A DNA stretch of 64,000 nt from Candidatus Homeothermus arabinoxylanisolvens (GCA_001689405.1 LUJO01000012.1:692-64691), one strand, 5' to 3'. Numbered from the stretch's first letter, positions 1 to 9,402 are shown. Translations and numbers: made by a program. Notes: generated by a model from the sequence alone, not told the origin.

Positions 1-358
1 AAGAGTAGCGTTCGAGAAGCCCGCGGTTCCTGCCGACCTCCTCGGCGGCGAGGCAGCTCCCGTAGCGGTTGCCCACAAGGCCGAGGAAGAATGGACGGGA
101 GTGTACGATTTCGTTGAGACACGTCTCGATGACGCGGCCCGAGCGTGCCATATCGTCGGTTATGCCCCAGCGCAGGTCGAGCGGCACGACAGTGACATCG
201 CGCTTCGCGGCCACAGCCGCCAGTCTCGGAAACACGCTCTTGACAAGCACGTCGCGCTCGGCGCCCATGTCGGAAAACGTCGATGATATGAATACTCTTA
301 TTACCCGGTCCTCAAGGTTGGCATATGACGGCATGTCGGCGCCCGGTCTGCTCTGCAT
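1..358 (-). CDS. DUF4062 domain protein, N-terminal part (cut by window edge)
   Basis: The minus strand reads open from an ATG at 358 to the window edge, giving 119 residues without a stop; the C-terminus lies outside. Residues about 21-60 carry the DUF4062 signature (RVFISSTFSDMGAERDVLV, then FPRL and PLDLRWGIT), followed by FLGLVGNRYG. DUF4062 domains are TIR-like N-terminal modules, often fused to NACHT/STAND ATPases or other effector parts, and occur in bacterial conflict proteins. What follows here cannot be seen, so a defence role is only an inference. A clear promoter was not found in the gap up to 505. Confidence 0.8.
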   Translation of the reverse strand, partial: MQSRPGADMPSYANLEDRVIRVFISSTFSDMGAERDVLVKSVFPRLAAVAAKRDVTVVPLDLRWGITDDMARSGRVIETCLNEIVHSRPFFLGLVGNRYGSCLAAEEVGRNRGLLERYS

Positions 359-505
359 AATCCACGGTTTTTATATTGTACCTCATAAAGGTATGACATT
401 AAGTGTAAAAGTCCAAAACAATTAACCTGAATGTAACCGACAGGTGGCCCTGCCGGTTCTGTACATCAGGGGTGGCAAGCCGTTTTGGGTGCCATGCGAG
501 GAGGG

Positions 506-889
506 TTAGAGGACGAGTTCGGTGAAGAGGCGGTCAAAGGTGGCGTCGAGGTCGGAGGTGAAGCCGGGGTGAGGGCGTGATGTGGTGATGCAGCAGCTTT
601 TCACTGCGGTGAGCCAGCGGAAACGCTCTTCAACTGGGAGGGCGGCCATAGGTCCGCCTGACGGGTGTCCCTCGCCTATCAGCCTGTAGGCCGAGAGCTG
701 ACGTGTTATGTCATCGACAGTCAATGCCCCGTCAAATATACTTATTTTGGCCGGGTCGACATGAAGCTCCACACGGGCCCAACGGCGGCGCTTGCACATC
801 ATGATAAGCCCGACGTTGACAAACTCCTCGCGCTCGACCCGCGGCACATAGCGAATCACGGCATATTCATATAAGTGCTTTTCGGGCAT
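506..889 (-). CDS. DUF3037 family protein
   Basis: A 127-residue protein with the DUF3037 pattern near its N-terminus (YAVIRYVPRVEREEFVNVG, then a KRRRWARVEL strand). The function of the family is unknown. The start at 889 lies 23 bases inside the 3' end of the HipA-like kinase gene, so the two are translationally coupled. DUF3037 genes are typically found beside HipA-like kinase genes, and that pairing is what is seen here. No signal peptide or membrane segment is visible. Confidence 0.8.
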   Translation of the reverse strand: MPEKHLYEYAVIRYVPRVEREEFVNVGLIMMCKRRRWARVELHVDPAKISIFDGALTVDDITRQLSAYRLIGEGHPSGGPMAALPVEERFRWLTAVKSCCITTSRPHPGFTSDLDATFDRLFTELVL

Positions 890-1649
890 CGGCTATCTGT
901 TTTACAAAGTTTGCGGAATTTTTAAGACGTTCGGTCAGAAAGAGCCGGTAAACGCGCCGTATGTCATCGGGAGTCTGTTCAGAACCTTCCCAATCGAGCC
1001 ACTCGTCAGGTATGAGGTCGACGATCTTCGCCAAAGTACGCGGCGTAATCTTCTGACGCAACGACTTGTCGGCAGCCTCGATATCAGTAGCCTTGTGCAG
1101 CAAGGCATGGTCTTTTATGTATGGAAACGGCGAAAGCGCAGCCTTCAACGGATCGCCCCACGAGTGGTGAAACATGAGGGAAGCGCCATGGTCTATAAGC
1201 CACAGTTCATTTCGCCACAGGAGCATGTTGGTATTGCGCACCGTGCGGTCAACATTTGTCAGGAAAGCGTCGAGCCATACTATTTTGGATGCGGTAGCCT
1301 CATCCACCGAATTCACATACGGGTCAAGGGTAACAGCGCCTGACAGGAAATGCAAGCCGAGGTTAAGCCCCTCACTGGCCCGGAGCAGATCCTGCACCTC
1401 CTCATCGCCTTCGGTACGTCCAAAGTCGGCATCAAGATCCATAAACACGAGTTCAGGCACACGAAACCCGAGCGCCCGCGCCACCTCGCCCCCTATCAGC
1501 TCGGCAATAAGCGCTTTTTTACCGTGTCCGGCCCCACGAAACTTCACCACATACTTAAAGCCGTCATCGGCCTCGGCCAATGCCGGCAATGACCCGCCCT
1601 CACGAAGCGGAGTCACATAACGTGTCACCTGTTGTCGTCGTAATTCCAT
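867..1649 (-). CDS. HipA-like kinase domain protein
   Basis: A 260-residue protein of the short HipA-like kinase type (not full-length HipA toxin). A likely ATP-binding lysine lies in VVKFRG (about residue 36). A catalytic-loop-like NVDRTVRNTN (132-141) and a metal-binding-like IDHGAS (152-157) follow, matching the order in HipA/PI3K-like kinases. The substrate is unknown. It is the first gene of a two-gene unit with the DUF3037 gene, which overlaps its end. No HipB-type antitoxin gene is adjacent, so calling it a toxin is not supported. Confidence 0.75.
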   Translation of the reverse strand: MELRRQQVTRYVTPLREGGSLPALAEADDGFKYVVKFRGAGHGKKALIAELIGGEVARALGFRVPELVFMDLDADFGRTEGDEEVQDLLRASEGLNLGLHFLSGAVTLDPYVNSVDEATASKIVWLDAFLTNVDRTVRNTNMLLWRNELWLIDHGASLMFHHSWGDPLKAALSPFPYIKDHALLHKATDIEAADKSLRQKITPRTLAKIVDLIPDEWLDWEGSEQTPDDIRRVYRLFLTERLKNSANFVKQIADARKALI

Positions 1650-1664
1650 AATCAGCAGATTTTA

Positions 1665-1697
1665 CAAAGATAACAGATTACGAGGCAACTTGTCAAG
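1665..1697 (-). promoter_or_regulatory. Candidate promoter of HipA-like/DUF3037 unit
   Basis: On the minus strand TATCTTTG (1672-1665) matches the Bacteroidota -7 element TAnnTTTG, with CTTG 21 bases upstream near the -33 position. It lies just before the ATG at 1649. Confidence 0.5.
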
Positions 1698-1736
1698 AGC
1701 CGGGTGTGATTTTTTAGCCGAAACGGAAAATCCGTA

Positions 1737-2723
1737 TCAGTCGACTTTCTCGTAGATGTACAGTTCGTGGACTTCGCCGGTATAGCCTTCATCGGCAAGT
1801 GGACCCTGCGACATGCCGAACACGATACGGGTGCCCCTGTTGTTCAGCACCACGAGATCATCATTGACGGGGTCTATCGACAGGCCCTCGATCTCTCCGG
1901 CACGGCGGAAGTCGCTCATCTCGCGAAACAGCTCCACGCGCCCGGCCTTTGCACCGCCGGCAACCTTGCCACGGCGTATGACCGGCTTACCGTCAGCGTC
2001 AAGTTTCACGCTGAAAGGCGTCTCTTTCACCACCTCCTCGCCGTCGACCAGTCCGGTATAAGGCACATCGCTCACATCAGCCACATATATATTGTCGGGT
2101 ATACCATACTGCGCCTCTCCGTCATCGGCGGTAAAGAGCATTTTGCCGTCGGCAATGAATATACCCTGACACCAGTACGGCGCGGGGCGGCACTGCATCT
2201 TGCTATGATAGCGGCCGGTATCAAGGTCATACGCATACACGTAGCGGCTGTCGACCCAATCAGACATCCACACAAGCCGACGGTCACGGTCAACCGCCAG
2301 CCCCGAAACCTCGACCTGTCCCGACTCGGGCGCCCACGGAAGATCGCGCTTCCACTGCAGGGTGGCGGCATCATAAACCGATATGGCGATATTGTAGCCG
2401 CGCCCGTACTCGAAGCGCTCTATGCCACAGTAAATCTCCCCGTCAAAAACATCGATGTCGCCGAAATGATTGGCCACCTCGGGGTGCATGAAAGGAGCAT
2501 CGTTACGAGCCACGATACGGCCCTCCTTGTCATACTTATAGAGCACCTTCGTATCGGACACATAATAATAATTGCTGTCAATAGCAATTCCCTGACGACC
2601 TTCTACCGGAATGACTTTTTTCAGCCGGTAGTCATGACCGGTGTGTTGCGCGCGCAGGGGCGCCACAAATGTCGTAGTCAACAACATCGTCAGCGCCCCC
2701 GCCACACACTTACAAAAATTCAT
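1737..2723 (-). CDS. Exported beta-propeller protein of the glp operon
   Basis: The first 20-25 residues from the ATG at 2723 form a signal peptide (MNFCKCVAGALTMLL then FVAPLRAQ), so this start is preferred; a longer reading would run 60 codons into the upstream HAD gene. The mature part is about 300 residues of repeating strands (GIAIDSNYYYVSDTKVLYKY, LAVDRDRRLVWMSDWV, EGLSIDPVNDDLVVLNNRG), a SMP-30/phytase-esterase-like beta-propeller pattern. No enzyme family is recognised with certainty. It starts 2 bases after the stop of the HAD phosphatase gene and is the last gene of the glp operon, which suggests periplasmic work on a glycerophosphate compound (inference). Confidence 0.65.
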   Translation of the reverse strand: MNFCKCVAGALTMLLTTTFVAPLRAQHTGHDYRLKKVIPVEGRQGIAIDSNYYYVSDTKVLYKYDKEGRIVARNDAPFMHPEVANHFGDIDVFDGEIYCGIERFEYGRGYNIAISVYDAATLQWKRDLPWAPESGQVEVSGLAVDRDRRLVWMSDWVDSRYVYAYDLDTGRYHSKMQCRPAPYWCQGIFIADGKMLFTADDGEAQYGIPDNIYVADVSDVPYTGLVDGEEVVKETPFSVKLDADGKPVIRRGKVAGGAKAGRVELFREMSDFRRAGEIEGLSIDPVNDDLVVLNNRGTRIVFGMSQGPLADEGYTGEVHELYIYEKVD

Positions 2724-2725
2724 AG

Positions 2726-3598
2726 TCAATTGCGCGATTGTATCAATAACTTGCCGAACTCCATTATGTTGACAGCCGTAACAGGAGGCTGCGGATCGGA
2801 GTTCAAGGCAGTGTCGAGAGTCGTCTCGCCGGAGAGGACGAGCACACCTAAAGCCCCGGCATTGCGAGCCATAGCCACATCGGTATATATGCGGTCGCCA
2901 CACATGGCTATCTCGTCGGCTTCAAGTCCGTAACGATGACGTATGCCGGCAAGCATGTCGGGATTGGGTTTTCCGATGACAATGTCGGGCGTGCGTCCTG
3001 TGGCATGCTCTATGCACTTGCACAGCGAACCGCAGTCAACGAGTATGGTAGGCTGATCGGTAGGACAAACACGGTCGGGATTGGTGGCGATGTAGGGTAT
3101 TCCCTGCGACGCCCACCACGAGGCATGACACAGACGGTCGTAAACCAATGTGGTGTCAAAAGCCACCACGAGAGCGTCGGGACGGTCGGCGGCATCAACA
3201 GCGGCCATTTCAAAGCCGGCCTGCTCGAACTCCTTTATCATACTCGGCGTACCGAGCACAAACAGGCGTTTCGCTTCGGGCATGTTGGTCTTCAGATACT
3301 CGATTGTAGCCACGGCGGTGGTGTACATCTCCTCACGCGAGGCCTCGATACCGAGTCCTTTGAGCTTCTTCAGATAATCATCGATGCTCTTGGTAGGGTT
3401 ATTGGTGAGAAACGAGTATCCTATGCCGTTGTCATGCAGCATCTTCAGGAAATCCATAGTGAACGGGAACAGCTGCGAGCCAAGATATATGGTGCCGTCC
3501 ATGTCGAGAGCGACATGCTTTATACGCGAACACGCTTTCTTAAGCTCAGCCTCCGTCATCGGAGATATATAACGATCTATCATATCCATAATAATCAA
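2726..3598 (-). CDS. HAD-IIA (NagD-like) sugar/glycerol phosphatase
   Basis: A 290-residue HAD-superfamily phosphatase of the IIA subfamily. The nucleophile motif is DMDGTIYLG (32-40), motif II is FLTNNPTKS, a cap domain follows, and the acidic motif is MCGDRIYTDVAMARNAG near the C-terminus. Relatives dephosphorylate nucleotides, 4-nitrophenyl phosphate, phosphoglycolate or glycerol-3-phosphate. Its position between glpT and the end of the glp operon, with gaps of 8 and 2 bases, makes glycerol-3-phosphate or a related triose/diol phosphate a reasonable substrate, but this is not shown. The start could be Met1, Met4 or Met14. Confidence 0.8.
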   Translation of the reverse strand: MIIMDMIDRYISPMTEAELKKACSRIKHVALDMDGTIYLGSQLFPFTMDFLKMLHDNGIGYSFLTNNPTKSIDDYLKKLKGLGIEASREEMYTTAVATIEYLKTNMPEAKRLFVLGTPSMIKEFEQAGFEMAAVDAADRPDALVVAFDTTLVYDRLCHASWWASQGIPYIATNPDRVCPTDQPTILVDCGSLCKCIEHATGRTPDIVIGKPNPDMLAGIRHRYGLEADEIAMCGDRIYTDVAMARNAGALGVLVLSGETTLDTALNSDPQPPVTAVNIMEFGKLLIQSRN

Positions 3599-3606
3599 GA
3601 GCAGGT

Positions 3607-5136
3607 TTAATTTTCAGATTTAGCTTCCTGTTCGGCATAGAACTTCTGAGAGCGTGCATACCCGTCGCGCGGAGCGGCCCACATGGTCACAAAGGTAATA
3701 GCGCCAAGCACGCCGATGCCGATGATTAGATAAAATACCACATTCCATCCATAATGGTCGGCCACGATGCCGACACCGATAGCGGAGAGGAACGAGCCTA
3801 CATAGCCGAATATACCGGCAAGACCGTTGGCGGTAGCCGATGCCTCTTTGGTAGCGTGGTTGGCCGATGCTATACCGATAAGCGCCTGCGGGCCATAGAT
3901 AAAGAAGCCGGCCATAGCCAGAACGAGTATCGACACCAGCATGGGAAGTCCCGGCAAGAAGATGAATACCGACATGAACAGAGCGGCCAATACCATACAG
4001 CAGAAGCACATACGGTGAGCCTTACCCTTGAAAATGTGGTCGGTAGCCCATCCTGCGAATATAGTGCCGACGATAGCGAAAATCTCAAACGACGCCACTG
4101 ACCACGCGGCATCCTCGATAGACATGCCACGCGCCTCGGTAAGGAATTTCGGGCCCCAGTCAAGAATACCCATACGCATCACATATACAAACACATTGGC
4201 CACACAGAGGGTCCAGATCCAACGGTTGGTCCATACCATGGCGCGGAGGAATGCCGAATGTGACGGAGTCTTGGCACCCTTCGTCTCGCCCTTGCCGGTT
4301 TTTGTACCGGGCAATTCGGGCAGACCTACAGAGCGTGGGTCATCGCGCAGACCGAAATAGAGCCATCCGGCGCCAAGTACGGCAAGACATGCGGGCAACC
4401 AGAAACACCACTTCCAAGCGCCCCAGTGCTTGGCATATTGAAGTATCTGGTTCATGCCGTCGGCGGTCGAGGCATCGACTTTCAGGTTGGCGGCAATGGT
4501 CTTGATGATTTCAGGATTGGAACTCATGTCATCGCCCATAGATCCCATTATATAACCGCAGGCCACAACAGCCGCTGCAGCGCCTATGGAGTGGGATGTA
4601 TTCCATATCGACATCTTCGTAGCCAGTTCGGAGGGGTGTATCCAGCAGGGCAACAGACGTGCACACGGAGGATAGCCCACACCTTGAAACACCTGATTGA
4701 GCACTATGGTCACCGCCATCACGAGCACGAGCATGTTGATAAGGTCGGGAGTGCTCTGGGCCACGGCCGAAGTAGGATCGACGCCCACCAGCCAAGCACT
4801 GATGTTGTATCCGAAACCGAACGCGAAGTTGGACAACGCGCACAACAACAGACCTATGGCCATAACGGCACGCGCGCTGTAGCGGTCAACGACAAATCCG
4901 TTGATAAAACGCGACAGTCCGTATACAAGCGACCCGATACCGATGACGATACCGAAGTCGGTGTTGGATATGCCGTACTGTGCGGTAAGTCCCGGCATGG
5001 CCAACGAGAAGTTTTTTCTAACGAAATAATAGATAGCGTAGCCGATCATCGACACCAGTATGGTACGGAACTGCCACGTCTTATACTGCTTAATCACCTC
5101 CGGCTTCCAAGAGCCGTAAATATCGTCTTTTGCCAT
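3607..5136 (-). CDS. glpT: Glycerol-3-phosphate:phosphate antiporter GlpT
   Basis: A 509-residue major facilitator protein of the organophosphate:phosphate antiporter family (GlpT/UhpT). YYFVRKNFSLAMPGL places Arg40 where the E. coli substrate-binding Arg45 lies, and YVMRMGILDWGPKFLTE carries the second binding arginine. It has 12 expected membrane segments and is longer than E. coli GlpT because of extra loops. It would bring glycerol-3-phosphate across the inner membrane for the GlpABC dehydrogenase encoded upstream. The family also contains UhpC-type sensors, but operon context favours a transporter. Confidence 0.9.
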   Translation of the reverse strand: MAKDDIYGSWKPEVIKQYKTWQFRTILVSMIGYAIYYFVRKNFSLAMPGLTAQYGISNTDFGIVIGIGSLVYGLSRFINGFVVDRYSARAVMAIGLLLCALSNFAFGFGYNISAWLVGVDPTSAVAQSTPDLINMLVLVMAVTIVLNQVFQGVGYPPCARLLPCWIHPSELATKMSIWNTSHSIGAAAAVVACGYIMGSMGDDMSSNPEIIKTIAANLKVDASTADGMNQILQYAKHWGAWKWCFWLPACLAVLGAGWLYFGLRDDPRSVGLPELPGTKTGKGETKGAKTPSHSAFLRAMVWTNRWIWTLCVANVFVYVMRMGILDWGPKFLTEARGMSIEDAAWSVASFEIFAIVGTIFAGWATDHIFKGKAHRMCFCCMVLAALFMSVFIFLPGLPMLVSILVLAMAGFFIYGPQALIGIASANHATKEASATANGLAGIFGYVGSFLSAIGVGIVADHYGWNVVFYLIIGIGVLGAITFVTMWAAPRDGYARSQKFYAEQEAKSEN

Positions 5137-5180
5137 TACAAGAAATAGTGATGATTGATTGGTTTAAGGTAAATAATTTG

Positions 5181-6434
5181 TTATATCGTCTTGTTGAGTT
5201 CTATTGTTTTTTCTATGTCAAGCGCCTCGGCTATAATCGATATCGGATTGGCTACCGGCACACCGGCCGACATCTCGATCTGCCACTTGCACGTTTCGCA
5301 ATCAGTGGCCACCACATCGACATGCTCGCGTTTTATCTGATCGAAAAGCGGCTGTCCTATGGCCTGCGAGTATTTGTAATTCTCTTTCTTGAAGCCGTAC
5401 GTACCGGCAATGCCGCAGCACTGCGAGTCAAGATGCACAAAATCGAGTCCGGGTATCATCTTCAGCAGCGATACAGAGTAAATGGCCCACCCGAGTTTCT
5501 CCATATGACACGGAGTGTGGTATGCTACCCTCTTCCTGTAGTCGCTCTTGAATGCAAGCTTCACCTTGCCTTCGTCGACAAGGCGGTAAAGGAAGCGAGT
5601 GGCGAGCATGATCTCGTCGCGGACATCGGCGTTATCAATGTCAAGCAGGTGGGGATACTCGTCGCGCATAGTAAACGTACAGGTCGAACTTGTAGCTATG
5701 ACCGGACGGTTTTCATCGACTACCGACTTACGTATCGACGCCATATTTATGTCGGCATCGCGCTTTGCCTCCTTTATAAGACGGTTGGCTATCTTGGCCA
5801 CACCGCAGCACTTCTCCTTCTCAAGAAGCTGCACGCCATAGCCTGCGGCATTCATGACCGTAACAAGGTCCTTGCCGAGCTGCGGGAAATTGTACTGCAC
5901 GTAACAGCCGTGGAAATATGACACCTGACGGGGATAACCGCTCTGCCGGTCAGCGGCATTTTTACGGTACCACGAGGTAAACGTCTGTCCGGAATAAGAT
6001 GGGAATGTGCGGTGATCGTCAATCTTGAGCACACAGTCCATAATCTTCTTCACGGGCTTGAACCGCAACGTGGCGTTCACGATAGAAGCAAACGGCGTAG
6101 CCATAGTGCCGACAAAATCGGTGCTCGCCAGCATACGGTCGCGCAAAGCCGGAGAGTGCGCGCTGTATTTTATGCGTGCAGCCTGAATTATGTCGCCTAT
6201 CTTCACATTTGACGGACAAGCCACCTCGCACCGCTTGCAGTTAAGACAATACTTAAGCGCCTCATCGTAGAAGAACGGCTTTTTAAGACGGTAACGCTCA
6301 CCGTCGGGTCCGGCCTGCTTTGGCCCGGGATAATCGGGATTCACGGCAGTGACAGGACAATATACCGTACAGATAGTGCACTTTATGCACTCCTCGAAGT
6401 TATTATTGCTTGTAGTATTTTGTTGATAATCCAT
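5181..6434 (-). CDS. glpC: Anaerobic glycerol-3-phosphate dehydrogenase subunit C
   Basis: A 417-residue iron-sulfur subunit. Two ferredoxin-like clusters are visible: CIKCTICTVYCP (16-27) and CLNCKRCEVACP (63-74). They are followed by two CCG-type motifs (EKCCGVAK, QCCGIAGTYG) found in heterodisulfide-reductase-like electron carriers. It should dock GlpAB to the membrane and pass electrons to menaquinone. It lies 11 bases after glpB and 44 bases before glpT. Confidence 0.92.
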   Translation of the reverse strand: MDYQQNTTSNNNFEECIKCTICTVYCPVTAVNPDYPGPKQAGPDGERYRLKKPFFYDEALKYCLNCKRCEVACPSNVKIGDIIQAARIKYSAHSPALRDRMLASTDFVGTMATPFASIVNATLRFKPVKKIMDCVLKIDDHRTFPSYSGQTFTSWYRKNAADRQSGYPRQVSYFHGCYVQYNFPQLGKDLVTVMNAAGYGVQLLEKEKCCGVAKIANRLIKEAKRDADINMASIRKSVVDENRPVIATSSTCTFTMRDEYPHLLDIDNADVRDEIMLATRFLYRLVDEGKVKLAFKSDYRKRVAYHTPCHMEKLGWAIYSVSLLKMIPGLDFVHLDSQCCGIAGTYGFKKENYKYSQAIGQPLFDQIKREHVDVVATDCETCKWQIEMSAGVPVANPISIIAEALDIEKTIELNKTI

Positions 6435-6445
6435 AAGTCACCGCT

Positions 6446-7696
6446 TTATTTTCCGTTAATAATATCATTTGCCACCTTGAGCGCCGACAAAATCGACACT
6501 CCGGCACCCGACTCCTCCTTAAGCGCGTCGTGCGCACCCACAACGGCGCCTATAGCACGGAAGTTGCGTATGGGGCGCTGCTCCTTGAATACATGGAAAT
6601 TCTCGTCGGTGACAACACCGAACTTCATGTAGTTCTGCTCGTTGTACATGTCAGTGTCATACCACTCGGTACGCGAATGTGAGGCATTCACGTCAAGGCC
6701 GAATATAGGTTCATAAATAGTATCGGGAGTAGCCTCGATTCCATGGCTGAAGAAGCTGCCCGTAGCGAGAATAAAATTGTCGGCCTCAAGAGGCATGTCG
6801 CCGAGATTGACCGTATACACGCTCTTCAGCATGTCATCCTCCACCACACCATAGCTTACGCTGTCGCCGATAAGGTATGTGCCGCCGAGTTTCTGGAAAT
6901 GATTGCGCAAGCGCATCTGGGCCCTCATGCCACCAAGCGACATAGGCATTGTCGACACATAGCGCAGCGGACGCTTAACCAGCTCGCGCAACCGATTCAC
7001 CGGCTCTTCGTCAAACAACCCCACTACGGCGGGCATGAGCACGGTGTCGGCATTCGTATCATCGACAATACGGTTTATCTCACGGGCAAAATCCTCAAGG
7101 ACACGGCCGGTGATGACACGCGCTATATTGGTGGCACGCATCTCGGTAGAGCTTTTGCGCAGCACTTCAAGCTCCGCAAGGGTAAACTCGCGTATGTCAC
7201 AGTCAAGGCCGCAGGCATTAAGCCCGCGGGCTATGAAATCGGGATAAAAGTCAAGATAACCCTTCAGGTTTATGATTGCCACCTTGCCCCACGGTATATT
7301 GTCGAGACTGTCGACGGTAGCGTAATCGAGCATCGACAGCCACGCAGGCTTAAACGCGCCCACAGGTGTAAGCCGGAAATGATTTTTCGCCTCGGTACCG
7401 TTGAGTGTTATGCCCGCTTCGGCAAAAAGGGGCTTCACTTCAGGGAGCATACGCTTTACCGCCTCCATGCCTATCTTGGAGTACGGATGGGTAGCGGGCA
7501 GTTCGGCCATAGCTTCCAAAGGACACATTATATCACCGTTTTCGTCATGGCCGAAGAGAGCCATAGAACCGGAGCTGAAATGCAAAGCACTCTGACCGGC
7601 CGACACAATAGCCACTTTAGAGCCGTTCTTGGCAAGTTTTATACCGCTTACCAGACCGCTTATGCCGCCACCTATTATAATAGTATCGTATTTCAT
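6446..7696 (-). CDS. glpB: Anaerobic glycerol-3-phosphate dehydrogenase subunit B
   Basis: A 416-residue flavoprotein starting with a dinucleotide-binding motif (TIIIGGGISGLVSGIKLAK, residues 5-23) and matching GlpB through its length (FSSGSMALFG, ATGSFFSHGIEA, GLDVNASHSRTEWYDTDMY). It belongs to the GlpABC complex, which oxidises glycerol-3-phosphate to dihydroxyacetone phosphate anaerobically. It lies between glpA (9-base gap) and glpC (11-base gap). Confidence 0.92.
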   Translation of the reverse strand: MKYDTIIIGGGISGLVSGIKLAKNGSKVAIVSAGQSALHFSSGSMALFGHDENGDIMCPLEAMAELPATHPYSKIGMEAVKRMLPEVKPLFAEAGITLNGTEAKNHFRLTPVGAFKPAWLSMLDYATVDSLDNIPWGKVAIINLKGYLDFYPDFIARGLNACGLDCDIREFTLAELEVLRKSSTEMRATNIARVITGRVLEDFAREINRIVDDTNADTVLMPAVVGLFDEEPVNRLRELVKRPLRYVSTMPMSLGGMRAQMRLRNHFQKLGGTYLIGDSVSYGVVEDDMLKSVYTVNLGDMPLEADNFILATGSFFSHGIEATPDTIYEPIFGLDVNASHSRTEWYDTDMYNEQNYMKFGVVTDENFHVFKEQRPIRNFRAIGAVVGAHDALKEESGAGVSILSALKVANDIINGK

Positions 7697-7705
7697 GGGT
7701 TCCTT

Positions 7706-9361
7706 TTATTTTTCATCAATTTTATCTTCAGGCTTCGCTATGCGGTCAAGTCCGCATACACTTTCATAAAGCCATGACATGAACTGCGCCTCAACGAGCG
7801 ACTCGCCCCAAGCCACAGGATACATGCCCTTCCACCGTTCGTTTATAAACGCCGACAGGTCGCGCAGCGTGCGGTCGACGCAACGGTTGGACTTCACAAG
7901 AATACCGGCGGCCCTGCAGGCACAAAGCTCGCCCTGACAGGTGCCCATGCCCATACGTGTACGGCGGCGCAGGTTGATGAGATTCTCGCAGTGCAGACTG
8001 TCGATGGCATATTTTATCTCGCCCACCGATACCTGTTCGCACTCACACACGAGCGCCTCGTCCTCCTCCGACTTGTACTTGATCTCCGCGCTGAGTGAGC
8101 CGTGGCGTCCTTCAGCGGCTTTCTGGTCGGTACTGAGCGCTATGACATGCGACTTACGCTCCATGTCGGTCTGCGGTTCCTTGCGGTCAAGCTCCGAGCC
8201 GGGCAGCGGGGTCTCGGCAGTAGTGCACTTGGCGTTTACGCCGAGCTTCTTGCAGGCAAGGTCGGTGGCCCATTCAGCCATAAGCCTGTAAGTCATAAGC
8301 TTACCACCTGTAATGGTGATAAAGCCTTCAAGCCCGTCGCGTGTGGCATGGTCAAGACACACTATGCCGCGGCTGATGCTTCGCCCCGAGGGGTCATTAT
8401 CGGCCGCAACAAGAGGCCTTACCCCGGCATAAGCACGCAAAATACGGGTATATGCGAGCGACGGGGCTATCTTCGTACCCTCCCTCATAAGTATGTCTAC
8501 TTCTTCGGGAGTGACTTCCATGTTGTCTATCTGGTCATAAGGGATGCGGCTCGAAGTGGTACCGATAAGCGATATGGTGTCGCCGGGTACGAGTATATCG
8601 GCGTCGGCCGGCTTGCGGCACCGGTTGATTACCACGTTGTTGATACGGTGGCCGAATATAAGCAGAGCGCCTTTGGCGGGAAACATGTTGACCCTCACTC
8701 CGGCGAGTTCGGCTATATGGTGTCCCCATATGCCGCCTGCGTTTATCACCAAGTCGGCATACTCGACACTGCGTTCGCCTGTCTTTGTGTCAAGCAGCTC
8801 CACCCCGGTCACCCGGTTCTGGTCTTTTATAAATCCGACGACCTCATGATAGGTAATCACACGCGCTCCATGACGGCGTGCATCGACCACGTTGGCCACT
8901 GTAAGGCGGAACGGGTCCACGGCGCCGTCGGGCACCTTCACCGCACCTATTATCTGATGATTGACGGCAGGCTCTATCCTTATGGCCTCCTCGGGACTTA
9001 TCGGCTCGGCCTCGATGCCTGCTTTACGGCAACACTCGACAAAGTTGTTCTGATATGCGAGGTCATCCTCCGGGAGCGTCACAAACAGTCCTCCGGTCTC
9101 CTCCACGCAATGTCGCGCTATATGCCGCAAAATCATGTTCTCCTTGATGCATTCCGAAGCCGACTCCTGATCGGTGACCGCATAACGCGCTCCACTATGC
9201 AACAATCCATGATTGCGTCCTGTAGCACCGGCAGTAAAATCAAATCGTTCGACAAGCAGAGTCTTCAATCCCCTCATCGAACAATCGCGGGCTGTGCCGG
9301 CTCCGGTGGCTCCGCCACCTATTACGATTACATCGTAATGTTGTCTGTTTTCAATATTCAT
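7706..9361 (-). CDS. glpA: Anaerobic glycerol-3-phosphate dehydrogenase subunit A
   Basis: A 551-residue FAD-dependent catalytic subunit. The N-terminal Rossmann motif is IGGGATGAGTARDCSMRG (about 14-31), and GRNHGLLHSGARY is typical of glycerol-3-phosphate dehydrogenases. The C-terminal BFD-like [2Fe-2S] domain has CECEQ followed by MGTCQGELCACR, which separates GlpA from the aerobic enzyme GlpD. First gene of the operon; its promoter and several palindromes lie in 9362-9660. No glpK or glpF is present in the window. Confidence 0.95.
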   Translation of the reverse strand: MNIENRQHYDVIVIGGGATGAGTARDCSMRGLKTLLVERFDFTAGATGRNHGLLHSGARYAVTDQESASECIKENMILRHIARHCVEETGGLFVTLPEDDLAYQNNFVECCRKAGIEAEPISPEEAIRIEPAVNHQIIGAVKVPDGAVDPFRLTVANVVDARRHGARVITYHEVVGFIKDQNRVTGVELLDTKTGERSVEYADLVINAGGIWGHHIAELAGVRVNMFPAKGALLIFGHRINNVVINRCRKPADADILVPGDTISLIGTTSSRIPYDQIDNMEVTPEEVDILMREGTKIAPSLAYTRILRAYAGVRPLVAADNDPSGRSISRGIVCLDHATRDGLEGFITITGGKLMTYRLMAEWATDLACKKLGVNAKCTTAETPLPGSELDRKEPQTDMERKSHVIALSTDQKAAEGRHGSLSAEIKYKSEEDEALVCECEQVSVGEIKYAIDSLHCENLINLRRRTRMGMGTCQGELCACRAAGILVKSNRCVDRTLRDLSAFINERWKGMYPVAWGESLVEAQFMSWLYESVCGLDRIAKPEDKIDEK

Positions 9362-9402
9362 GGCGCATCACTTTCAGTTAGATTCAGAAAAATATTAATT
9401 TT

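Noticed and set aside
1767..2933. 388-codon plus-strand reading frame
   Set aside because: Opposite-strand shadow of the beta-propeller and HAD genes; the minus strand has a signal peptide and family motifs.
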